DNA of 64,000 bases, taken from assembly GCA_029945725.1 (NCBI GenBank), contig JAQSDB010000002.1, positions 372,001-436,000 of the forward strand, given 5' to 3'. The notes beneath the pieces are model-generated. The model was not told the DNA's origin. It did no database searches and saw only the letters and a list, made by a program, of their open reading frames with translations. The translations under genes and the position numbers were made by a program. Positions 29,501-36,081 of the stretch are shown here, one piece after another. The first letter of the stretch is position 1. Each line of letters starts with the position of its first letter. The DNA is from a bacterium (GTDB lineage: Bacteria > Pseudomonadota > Gammaproteobacteria > Pseudomonadales > Moraxellaceae).

Positions 29501-29967
29501 AGGCAGCATTGCCGATACTCGCCGGTGCAGCAACGCCGGCAGCGCTGACCAGTGTTCCCGTACTCGTCGCCCTGCCGGCTGCGCCGCTGGCGGCCGCTTC
29601 CCTGCCGGCAGCGTTGCCTTTGCCGGTGAAAAGCGGAGCGGTAAAAAAAGCGTCCGGCAAAAATGCCGCGGTGAAAAAAGCCGCTCCGGTGACGGCAGCA
29701 GCGGTGGCCGTGGCCACGGTTTCTGCGCCGCAGGTTTCAGCCGCTGACAAGGCGCTGGAAAAGAGCCGTCGTGAGCGCATGCTGCGCAACGAGAATAAAG
29801 TCCAGAAACTCCTGAAAATCAAAACGCCGGTGAGTGTGGAAAAGACGCAGGCGGTAGTGGAAAGCGAGCGTCGGCGTGAACGCCAGGCACGTCTTGATCG
29901 CCTGCAGGGCAATGAAAAGAAAGTCCGGAGCGTGCTGCTCGCCAGACCTGTCTCCCCGGCAGGGTAA
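23551..29967 (+). CDS. Giant envelope protein: DUF11/Ig-like modules, internal OmpA domain, predicted beta-barrel, basic tail
   Basis: 2138 residues with a signal peptide ending near AFAIA. In order I see: an N-terminal strand like those of the two preceding secreted proteins; SdrD-B-like segments (about 225-330 and 480-560); DUF11 modules (about 345-470 and 600-725); an OmpA-type peptidoglycan-binding domain (about 733-852) with VVGHTDNVR, ALSAARAKSV and GRDTNRRVEL; an acidic linker; Ig-like modules (about 930-1115); a long region of alternating strands (about 1120-1930), probably an outer-membrane barrel; and an Ala/Lys/Arg-rich tail. It follows subunit B by 29 bp. I infer an outer-membrane anchor or secretion platform for the small cluster proteins. 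An adhesin acting alone is the alternative. Confidence 0.8.
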   Translation: MMVCKEKRLAGVFRSVCFALAAGASLPAFAIAPGSSIVNTARLVTPTQNVTATVSVHVASGISLLKYAQTPSATAVATPLYPVVCQAQSLSQPAFQSHVTGNLVPLPSTYLLDHGTVEYQVGEPVFVQVSDASRNLNPAALDTLSIVVSNGRGDNETLTLTETSVNSGEFSGFINTTSQPSVSGDCQLNEQKNDQVRATYADAEMATATLLDPYGVVFDSTSNTTLDGVRVRLVNADGSAAVVLGDGGEAYPNEIITGQPVVTGTLTYNFGPGEFRFPLIAPGTYRLEVDQLPAGYAAPTILNDAFFASGPYHVSGAGSRQGNFDVVAGPPARIDIPLDSSATGLFVVKTPGVTLAAVGDFVPYTVQVTNTQPASTFTSVHLHDRLPAGFRYKPGTLKLNGVTVPDPALSGDGLDLDVTLGNLAASASARITYITEVTAATRPGDAVNLAQAYSGTARSNAARATIAIREDLMRSRALLAGRVLSTDSCDAADMARAKPVQSARIYMENGRYVITDIRGRWHFDDVRPGTHVVQLDKNGLPANSEILACERNTRAAGNAQSQFVDVQGGTLWQADFYIRKNKPLHYVMAEQQEKVSLRLSSEATSHGLRFTLKVNNSTADLGSTRLQLELPAALHYVSGSFSVNGVARADQDGFVSLEKLPATADVFERQIALGDMVKSSSGNAISWDMTLDPQARVGNHYVRAVVKATVNGQPLELSVVENEVSVVLPEKLGRVIIFRPHFGSFSTTMTAADQKWLDDIADDLADAGDIRLDVVGHTDNVRVVPRAGRAINDNIALSAARAKSVADYLRSKLDLPADRIVASGKGPDEPMVDNKTAKGRDTNRRVELKVYAVAKTEAPRIEIKSADSGEKSAEWTHWSVADESGDSAGEADADKTAAASGQSEAATADTGSAETDAEEPVDAGMGLLSHHDGDVVANRIQALRVRVDSRLTADILLDGNPIPNDRLGFKKNEGKTSLMSFIGVDLGEPGVHAITIQGKDAFGNLRMNQTIKVTVAGEITRLRVAAGQENVSDGRTPVQLKVELIDGSGQVVPAAVDLRLVSGELRPLVTGDAQRTISESSGKVPVSADGMVHFAPVTRSGLYTIELAYGNILEKIPVYVRPEKRDWILVGLAEGSVMEKQLAGNMQSAAAAGSSDDLWQDGRVAFFAKGQVRGDWLLTMAYDSHKEGTNAFGGVINPTQYYTLYADASDPRYDAASKKRLYLRIEKDAFYALFGDLDAGMTVTELGRYNRSLTGFKSEYHDKHFDVNVFAADTSQGYIRDEQRGNGTSGLYKLRSNGILAGSDKIRIETRDRYKSEIILQSQQLARYGDYSIDYDRGEIFFKTPIASQDENFNPIWIVAEYEVPVSGGAALNAGGRAAVKLQDGRAVIGVTAVQQNAGINKSDLRGLDAEYRIDLANLIRAEVASSSTTSITSGAVSGNASLLEWKRDSQKIKSRVYYRETDAGFGLGQQNASEGGMRKMGAEGRYQLRHDLFVTADVFQQEMLNTGSHREIADVRSEYLHDAYSISAGLRHAQENIISPSTRTDTSADQLTLGGRYNINRELKLRANAEIGLAGQSTAQSFPDRLLVGADYQLLRNLQLTGEEEWAFSDSRSTQSTRAGVKYQPWKGASFNTSVDRQTSESGERLRSGLGLGQRLVLSPEWNVDLGYDRADTLKDNQAPAFNPAQPPVFGAATTSDFWAAYTGANYQRGDFKGVGRIERREASDSAQWNVVGGAYRELNDEMALAAGLTVTLAETQAGAIDDRSLLRGSLAWRQDPQRWMLLEQLDYGFDRHASAISNAIEGHRLVNNLNASKRWDADQLSVQYGAKFVFATIDSSRVNGYTDLMGLEWRHNITERWDVGVRSSALHSWGPAVMDYSYGISVGVTPMRNAWVSLGYNFEGVNDGDFTGAEYSAKGVYLKMRLKVDQDSLQQIWNDSRGVFGGGSAASAAHEPVHAEPVDNTTADLNVLAAPASVSEAGTSGEAALPILAGAATPAALTSVPVLVALPAAPLAAASLPAALPLPVKSGAVKKASGKNAAVKKAAPVTAAAVAVATVSAPQVSAADKALEKSRRERMLRNENKVQKLLKIKTPVSVEKTQAVVESERRRERQARLDRLQGNEKKVRSVLLARPVSPAG

Positions 29968-30004
29968 GGCCGGAAAGGTTTTTTCACGGCCGCGCCACAG
30001 TGAC

Positions 30005-30985
30005 TCAGCTGCCTTCGCGGAATTGCCCCGGTGAAATACCGGTCCAGCGCCGGAACGCCTTGGCAAACGCGCTCTCGTCAGAAAATCCCAGCAGTGCCGC
30101 AATATCGGCCATGCGGCTGTCGGCCTGGCGCAGGGCTTTTTCGGCCAGCTGGCGCCGGGTGATGTCCTGCAGCAGCTTGAAGGAGGTGTTCTCGTCGGCC
30201 AGCAGGCGATTGAGGTGGCGGCCGCTCATGTGCAGCTGAAGGGCAACCTCCTCTTTTGCCGCCGCCGGCTTTTTCTGCAGCAGTGTTTGTACCTGGCTGG
30301 CCAGACTCTGGCTGCCAAGGCCGGCCAGCATCTGGTCGGCCAGCAGGCGCAGATGCCGGGTCACCGATGGATTGCTTTGTATCAGTGGCAGGCCCGCCTG
30401 TGCCGCCGGAAAAACGATTTCATTTTCGCGCGCTTCAAAATCCGTCCGGCATCCCAGTAGTTCGTGGTAGGCCGCGGTACCGGCGGCAGCGCGATGCTGG
30501 AAGTGAATGCTGTCGGGCGTGAAAGCACCGCCGCTGACCCAGCGCCCGAGGTGGAGCAGCGTGGAGAAGACCGCTTCCACGCGTTCCCGCGCACGGCAAT
30601 GAAAATGTGATTCATAGCGCAGGCGCCAGATACTCTCGCCACGCAGCAGAAAAAACTCGCCGCCCTCGCCAATAATCTGCTGGTAGTCCACCAGCATCTC
30701 CAGCGCCTGGGCCAGATCGTCGCAGCTCATCAGCAGCAGGCCGACGATATCGAGATTGCCGGGCTGGGTATCCCGGCCGAGATGCAGGCCGATCAGCGGA
30801 TCCGCACTGGCCGCACAAAACTCCTCCCAGATGCTGTCCTGTACCTCGAGCGGCACCCGCGTGGCCTCGGGATGCTCCTGCAGCCACGCGCCCGCCGTGG
30901 CCGGCAGGGTAATGCCGAGGCGCGGGCAGGCGGCCAGCATGGCTTTGAGGAAGTGGAGGCTGACACTGGGCGAAAGTTGCGGCAC
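30005..30985 (-). CDS. AraC-family transcriptional regulator
   Basis: 326 residues. The N-terminal half fits the arabinose-binding-like domain seen in OruR-type regulators (QPGNLDIVGLLLMSC and similar). The C-terminal 100 residues are the double helix-turn-helix: VALQLHMSGRHLNRLL is the first, and MADIAALLGFSDESAFAKAF followed by RRWTGISPGQFR is the second, with its conserved PGQFR end. It is divergent from the monooxygenase operon across about 200 bp, so it probably controls that operon in response to one of its substrates. Its 3' end faces the giant surface gene. Confidence 0.92.
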   Translation of the reverse strand: MPQLSPSVSLHFLKAMLAACPRLGITLPATAGAWLQEHPEATRVPLEVQDSIWEEFCAASADPLIGLHLGRDTQPGNLDIVGLLLMSCDDLAQALEMLVDYQQIIGEGGEFFLLRGESIWRLRYESHFHCRARERVEAVFSTLLHLGRWVSGGAFTPDSIHFQHRAAAGTAAYHELLGCRTDFEARENEIVFPAAQAGLPLIQSNPSVTRHLRLLADQMLAGLGSQSLASQVQTLLQKKPAAAKEEVALQLHMSGRHLNRLLADENTSFKLLQDITRRQLAEKALRQADSRMADIAALLGFSDESAFAKAFRRWTGISPGQFREGS

Positions 30986-31192
30986 GGGTTTTCAGGTGTC
31001 CTTTGTTTTTTGTGAGGCAGATGCTGTTCGGGGACGCGTGTTCCGGGATGTCCTGTTTTGACCGTAAGCCTGTCCCGTCCGGCTCGGGAGACCGCTGCTC
31101 CTGCTGATTATAGTGAGTGCCTGATTATCGAGACAGCCACTCCTCAAGAGCTGTCCGCTTCACGTCCCCACGACCTGTACCGGAGCAATGCG

Positions 31193-32488
31193 ATGAACCT
31201 TCCCTATGCCGTGATCGGTGCGGGCCCCATGGGGCTGTGCACGGCACGCCAGCTGAAAAAACACGGTATCCCGTTTATCGGCATCGAACAGCACAGCGAT
31301 GTCGGCGGTCTCTGGGATATCAGCAACCCGCACTCCACTGTATACAGCACGGCGCACCTGATTTCTTCCAAGCACACCACGGAATTCACCGAATTCCCCA
31401 TGCGTGCCGAGGTGGCCACCTATCCGCATCACAGCGAGCTGTGCCGCTATTTTCATGACTATGCCGCACATTTTGGTCTCTACGACCACTACGAGTTCTC
31501 GACACGGGCAGTGCGTATCGAACCCTCGGGCGAGCACTGGACTCTGATCACGGAAAAAGACGGCATGACGACGCGTCGGGATGTTGCCGGCGTGCTGATT
31601 GCCAATGGCACCCTGCATCATCCGTTGCTTCCGCGCATTCCCGGTAATTACACCGGCGAGCTGATGCATTCGGCAGACTACAAAAGCCCGGAGCAGTTTC
31701 ACGGCAAACGCGTATTGATTGTCGGCTGCGGCAACAGCGCCTGCGATATCGCCGTGGATGCCGTGCATCATGCCAGTGCTGTCGACATGAGTGTGCGTCG
31801 TGGTTATTACTTCATTCCGAAATTCATCATGGGCCGTGCGGCCGACACCTTTGGCGGCCTCAAACTGCCGCGCCGGCTCAAGCAGTTTGTCGATGGCCTG
31901 ATGATTCGCCTCTTTATGGGCAAGCCCAGTGATTACGGCCTGCCCGATCCGGATTACAAGCTCTACGAATCACATCCGGTGGTGAATTCGCTGGTGCTCT
32001 ATCACCTGGGGCATGGCGATATCCATGCCCGTGCGGATATCGAAAAGGCCGATGGAAAAACCATCACCTTCAAGGATGGCAAAAGCGCGGATTACGATCT
32101 GGTGCTGATGGCGACGGGCTACAAACTGCATTACCCGTTCATTGCGCGCGAATTGCTGAACTGGAAAGACGCAGCTCCCGACATGTACCTGAATGCCTTC
32201 CATCCGCACTTCGACAACCTGTTCATGATGGGCATGGTGGAGGCGACCGGTCTTGGCTGGCAGGGTCGTGCCGAGCAGGCGGAAATGGTGGCGCTGTACA
32301 TCAAGGGCCTGCAGCAGCAGCAGCCGGCAGCACTGGCGCTGCAGGCGCTTAAATCGCAGGCCTCAGGCACCAGTCTTGATGGCGGATACCGCTACCTCAA
32401 GCTGGATCGCATGGCCTATTACGTCAACAAGGACGTGTATCGCGGCAAAGTGCAGCGGCATCTGAAAGACATGGCGGTCACACCATGA
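31193..32488 (+). CDS. Flavin-containing monooxygenase
   Basis: A 431-residue FAD/NADPH enzyme of the FMO/Baeyer-Villiger superfamily. AVIGAGPMGLCTARQL is the FAD-binding motif, VGCGNSACDIAVD is the NADPH-binding motif, and LMATGYKLHYPF is the ATG-type motif of the family. I chose ATG 31193 because the FAD motif normally sits within the first ten residues and GGAG lies just upstream; an earlier ATG at 31058 would add 45 atypical residues. It is first in the likely operon with a transporter, an epimerase-like SDR, a second SDR and a TSUP permease, opposite the AraC regulator. The substrate is unknown. Confidence 0.9.
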   Translation: MNLPYAVIGAGPMGLCTARQLKKHGIPFIGIEQHSDVGGLWDISNPHSTVYSTAHLISSKHTTEFTEFPMRAEVATYPHHSELCRYFHDYAAHFGLYDHYEFSTRAVRIEPSGEHWTLITEKDGMTTRRDVAGVLIANGTLHHPLLPRIPGNYTGELMHSADYKSPEQFHGKRVLIVGCGNSACDIAVDAVHHASAVDMSVRRGYYFIPKFIMGRAADTFGGLKLPRRLKQFVDGLMIRLFMGKPSDYGLPDPDYKLYESHPVVNSLVLYHLGHGDIHARADIEKADGKTITFKDGKSADYDLVLMATGYKLHYPFIARELLNWKDAAPDMYLNAFHPHFDNLFMMGMVEATGLGWQGRAEQAEMVALYIKGLQQQQPAALALQALKSQASGTSLDGGYRYLKLDRMAYYVNKDVYRGKVQRHLKDMAVTP

Positions 32489-32503
32489 GCCGGGAGCACG
32501 CAC

Positions 32504-33430
32504 ATGCTGAATGATGTCCATATTGCCTTCAGCACCAGCAGCATCATTTTTCTTGATGCCGTACTCGCGCTGGTGCTTTTCGGTGTGTCGCTGTCGCTGC
32601 GGGTCGAGGATTTCACCCGCATCATCAAGGCGCCACGGGCGCCGCTGACGGGGCTGGCGGTACAGTTTTTTGTCCTGCCGGCCAGCAATTGCCTGTTTTG
32701 CTGGGTCTTCAAGGTGGATCCCTGGCTGGCGCTGGGCATGCAGCTGGTGGCGTCCTGTCCGAGCGGCAGCTTTTCCAATGTGCTGACCTTCATGGCGCGC
32801 GGCAACGTGGCGCTTTCCGTCAGCATGACAGCGGCTTCCAGCCTGATTGCCACGGTTGCCACACCGCTCAATTTTGCGTTCTACAGCTGGCTGAATCCGC
32901 TCACGCGCGAACACCTGAAAGGCATCCAGATCGACAGCCTGCATGTGCTCCTGCTGGTGGCGCTGGTGCTGGCGCTGCCATTGATGCTGGGCATGCTGGT
33001 TGGCAAGCGTTATCCGGATTTGTCGAAGCGTATCGACAAGCCCCTGCGTATCGGTGCGCTGGCGGTATTCCTGGTTTTTATCGTGGCTGCCTTTGCCAAC
33101 AACCTGCAGATTTTTCTCGACAACTTTCAGCAGTTCGTCTGGCTGGTGATTGCACAGAATGTACTGGCGCTGGGGCTGGGTTATTTCATTGCCTCGCGTT
33201 TGTTGCTGCCGGAAGCCGACCGCCGCGCGATCACCATCGAGGTCGCCGTACAGAATGCGTCGCTGGCGCTGGTCATTCTCTTCACGTTTTATCCGCAGGC
33301 CGGAGCGATGACGCTGGTCGCCGCTTTCTGGGGCGTGTGGCATATGGTCAGTGGCACCTTGCTGGGCTGGTGGTGGTCGCGCCGCAAGCCGGCTGATGCA
33401 TCAGCAACGACAGCGATCCAGGAGGCATGA
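32504..33430 (+). CDS. Bile acid:sodium symporter (SBF/BASS) family transporter
   Basis: 308 residues with about nine to ten predicted membrane helices, starting with IIFLDAVLALVLFGVSLSL. The family motif region is seen in LVASCPSGSFSNVLTFMARG, which resembles the sodium-binding CPGG/SN segment, and in VAVQNASLALVIL. Family members move organic anions with sodium; the cargo here is unknown. It starts 15 bp after the monooxygenase stop and ends two bases before the epimerase-like gene, so it is likely to carry a substrate or product of these enzymes. Confidence 0.88.
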   Translation: MLNDVHIAFSTSSIIFLDAVLALVLFGVSLSLRVEDFTRIIKAPRAPLTGLAVQFFVLPASNCLFCWVFKVDPWLALGMQLVASCPSGSFSNVLTFMARGNVALSVSMTAASSLIATVATPLNFAFYSWLNPLTREHLKGIQIDSLHVLLLVALVLALPLMLGMLVGKRYPDLSKRIDKPLRIGALAVFLVFIVAAFANNLQIFLDNFQQFVWLVIAQNVLALGLGYFIASRLLLPEADRRAITIEVAVQNASLALVILFTFYPQAGAMTLVAAFWGVWHMVSGTLLGWWWSRRKPADASATTAIQEA

Positions 33431-33431
33431 G

Positions 33432-34364
33432 ATGCAAAAACGAATCCTGATTACCGGTGCCGCCGGTTATATCGGCGGTCTTCTGGGCGAGCGTCTGGCG
33501 CGCGAGAACGAGGTTTCCGGCGTGGATATCCGCGCCGGGAAAAACGTTTTTCCGCTGGAGGTGATGGATGTGCGTGATCCGGCCCTGGCCGACCTCATGC
33601 AGCAAAAAGGCATTACCCACGTGGTGCATCTGGCCTCGATCCTGCAGCCCGGCCCTGATCGCCAGCGCGATTACGACATTGACGTGAACGGCACCCGCAA
33701 TGTCCTGGAAGCGTGTGTCAAAGCCGGCGTCAAACACCTGACCTACACCAGCAGCGGTGCAGCTTACGGTTATTACGCGGATAACCCGGACTGGATTGAC
33801 GAGACTGATGCCCTGCGCGGCAATCCCGAATTTTCCTACTCCGATCACAAGCGCCAGATCGAGGAAATGCTGGCGGCTTATCGCCGGCAGCATCCTTCAC
33901 TGCAGCAGCTGGTTTTCCGCCCCGGCACCATCCTTGGCGCCAATACCGATAACCTCATCACCAATCTTTTCAAAAAAAATCAGCTGCTGGCCGTGCGCGG
34001 TTCGGCGTCTCCCTTTGTCTTTATCTGGGATCAGGATGTGCTGAATGCGATCGAGCTCGGCATCGAGCGCGACAGCATCGGCATTTTCAATATGGCGGGC
34101 GATGGTGCGCTCAGCATGGACGAGATCGGTGCCATCCTGCACAAGCCGGTGCTGCATGTGCCGGCAGGCTTGATTGCAGCAGGCCTTGCACTCGGAAATT
34201 TTCTCAAGCTGACGCGTTACGGGCCGGAGCAGGTGAATTTCCTGCGCTACCGGCCGGTGCTGTCGAACCGTCGTCTCAAGGAAGAGTTCGGTTACCGGCC
34301 GTCAAAAACCTCGGAAGATACCTTCCGTTTTTTTGCCCGCCATGCCCTTGGTGCTCCGCTGTGA
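33432..34364 (+). CDS. NAD-dependent epimerase/dehydratase family protein (extended SDR)
   Basis: 310 residues from ATG 33432. ILITGAAGYIGG is the NAD(P)-binding motif and YTSSGAAYGYY supplies the Ser. The catalytic Tyr is placed at FSYSDHKRQIEE (YxxxK: Tyr-Ser-Asp-His-Lys). GGAGG stands just upstream of the start, within the end of the transporter gene. It is in the monooxygenase operon, so it is more likely to act on a small catabolic intermediate than on a nucleotide sugar, but the substrate cannot be read from the sequence. Confidence 0.88.
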   Translation: MQKRILITGAAGYIGGLLGERLARENEVSGVDIRAGKNVFPLEVMDVRDPALADLMQQKGITHVVHLASILQPGPDRQRDYDIDVNGTRNVLEACVKAGVKHLTYTSSGAAYGYYADNPDWIDETDALRGNPEFSYSDHKRQIEEMLAAYRRQHPSLQQLVFRPGTILGANTDNLITNLFKKNQLLAVRGSASPFVFIWDQDVLNAIELGIERDSIGIFNMAGDGALSMDEIGAILHKPVLHVPAGLIAAGLALGNFLKLTRYGPEQVNFLRYRPVLSNRRLKEEFGYRPSKTSEDTFRFFARHALGAPL

Positions 34365-34374
34365 GGGTGCGTTC

Positions 34375-35163
34375 ATGAGTGTGGTTGTGATCACCGGAGC
34401 TGCCAGTGGCCTGGGCTGGGCCATGGCACAGGTTTTTTTCAGGCGCGGCGATCAGCTGCTTCTGCTGGATCGTGATGCCGGCCTCTTGCGCGAGCGTGAG
34501 AGCCAGCTGGCGTGCCGCGAGCGCGTACAGTGCGTCGTACTGGATCTCACCGACACTGACGCGCTGACCACCTTTGCGGAACAGTCCTGCAAGGATTTTC
34601 CGCGTATTGATGTGCTGATCAACAATGCCGGCATTACCCATCGCAGTCCGGCCATTCATACGCAGGCGGCCGTGTTGCGAAAAGTCATGGAGGTGGATTA
34701 CCACGCGGTGGTCAATCTCACCCTGGCGCTTTATCCGCCGATAGAAGCTGCCGGCGGCACCATCATCAATATCGGTTCCATGGCGGGCTGGATGCCGGTG
34801 CTGGGGCGCGCGGCTTATTGCGCGGCCAAATCGGCGCTGCACCAGTTTTTTGAAACTTTCCGTGCCGAAGTGGCGGACCGTGGCGTGCGCGTGCTGATGG
34901 TCTACCCGTCCTTTCTCGATACGCCGATTGAAAAAAATGCGCTCGGTGGCGATGGCAAACCCGCCGCGCATGCGCGCAGCACCGTCGGCCAGGTGCGTTC
35001 CGCCGAGTGGATGGCGATGCGCATTGTGGCGGGGCTGGAAAACGGCGAGCAGCGCATTTTCCCGGATCGCTTCAGTGCCTTTGCCGCCTTGCTCTATCGC
35101 ATGTTGCCGCGGCTTTATCACCGCCTGATGCGGCGGCGCTTTGCTGCCGAGTCGCCGGCATGA
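34375..35163 (+). CDS. Short-chain dehydrogenase/reductase (classical SDR)
   Basis: 262 residues from ATG 34375. VVITGAASGLGWAMAQ is the TGxxxGxG coenzyme motif, LINNAGIT is the NNAG motif, NIGSMAGWMPVLGRAAYCAAK contains the Ser and the YxxxK pair. The C-terminal MLPRLYHRLMRRRF is basic and hydrophobic. The stop overlaps the start of the TSUP gene by three bases. Its place in the operon beside a monooxygenase suggests an alcohol/ketone oxidoreductase step. Confidence 0.9.
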   Translation: MSVVVITGAASGLGWAMAQVFFRRGDQLLLLDRDAGLLRERESQLACRERVQCVVLDLTDTDALTTFAEQSCKDFPRIDVLINNAGITHRSPAIHTQAAVLRKVMEVDYHAVVNLTLALYPPIEAAGGTIINIGSMAGWMPVLGRAAYCAAKSALHQFFETFRAEVADRGVRVLMVYPSFLDTPIEKNALGGDGKPAAHARSTVGQVRSAEWMAMRIVAGLENGEQRIFPDRFSAFAALLYRMLPRLYHRLMRRRFAAESPA

Positions 35164-35906
35164 TGACCGCACTGTGGTTCGGGCTGTGCATCATGCTGGC
35201 CTGGACGATTGAAGCCATGTCCGGTTTTGGCAGCATCGTCATTGCGCTTTCCCTTGGTGCGCTGCTGTTGCCGATCGAGGCCATGCTGCCGGTGCTGGTC
35301 ACACTCAATGTGCTGACATCGGGCTGGCTGATGTGGCAGCACCGCGCGCATGTTGACAGGCGCTTGCTGCTGCGCACGATTTTGCCGGGCATGTTGCCGG
35401 CCACGCTGCTGGGCATTTACCTGCGCGACGTGTTGCCGGGGCCGGCCCTGAAAGTGGCGTTTGCCCTGCTGATTCTCTGGTTTGCGCTGAAAGAGTTGTG
35501 GGCCATGCGCCGGCAGAAAGCGGCAGCAGCGCATCCGGTCGGGCAAACGCAGCTGCTGGTGGCGGCGGCCGGCATTACGCACGGGCTGTTTGCCTCCGGC
35601 GGCCCCTTGCTGGTGTATGCGCTGGCCGGCCGCCAGCTCGGCAAGGCCGCTTTTCGCGCCACGCTGATCAGCCTGTGGCTGATCCTGAACGGGGTGCTCT
35701 GCGCCATTTTCCTGCTGCAGGGCAGGATTGCGGCTCATCTTCCCGAGGTTGCCGGGTATCTGCCGGTGGTGGCGCTCAGCGTATGGCTGGGGAATCATCT
35801 GCACCACCGCATTGATGAAGCCAGATTCCGCGTGCTGGTGTTCCGCCTGCTGGCGCTGGTGGGGCTGGCCCTGCTGCTGTCGCAGCTGCTGGTTTTCTGG
35901 CGCTGA
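35160..35906 (+). CDS. TSUP (TauE/SafE) family membrane permease
   Basis: 248 residues with about eight predicted helices. The N-terminal EAMSGFGSIVIALSLGALLLP is the first TauE/SafE repeat and GITHGLFASGGPLLVYAL the second. The family exports sulfite, sulfonates or organosulfur anions and also other small anions. I chose ATG 35160, which overlaps the SDR stop; the open frame extending upstream runs over the SDR gene. An ATG directly after (35163) is an alternative. If it belongs functionally to this operon, a sulfur-containing or small organic acid cargo is possible. Confidence 0.88.
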   Translation: MMTALWFGLCIMLAWTIEAMSGFGSIVIALSLGALLLPIEAMLPVLVTLNVLTSGWLMWQHRAHVDRRLLLRTILPGMLPATLLGIYLRDVLPGPALKVAFALLILWFALKELWAMRRQKAAAAHPVGQTQLLVAAAGITHGLFASGGPLLVYALAGRQLGKAAFRATLISLWLILNGVLCAIFLLQGRIAAHLPEVAGYLPVVALSVWLGNHLHHRIDEARFRVLVFRLLALVGLALLLSQLLVFWR

Positions 35907-36081
35907 ACTTTTTTCGGGTGCACGGATTTCCGTGTTCCGCCACATCAACATCGACGGCATTTTTTTTCAGGGTGGCGGGAGGCGACGTTCGCGCCATCGC
36001 CACGCTGCCGTGAAGTGACCATTCGCCCGGGGCCGGCTGCAAGGCCCTGAAGAACAATAAAAACAAACAGTGAGGCCCGGC

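Noticed and set aside
23551-29967. The giant protein as a TonB-dependent receptor
   Set aside because: There is no plug-domain pattern and no TonB box, and an OmpA domain precedes the barrel-like part. The barrel likeness alone does not support uptake.
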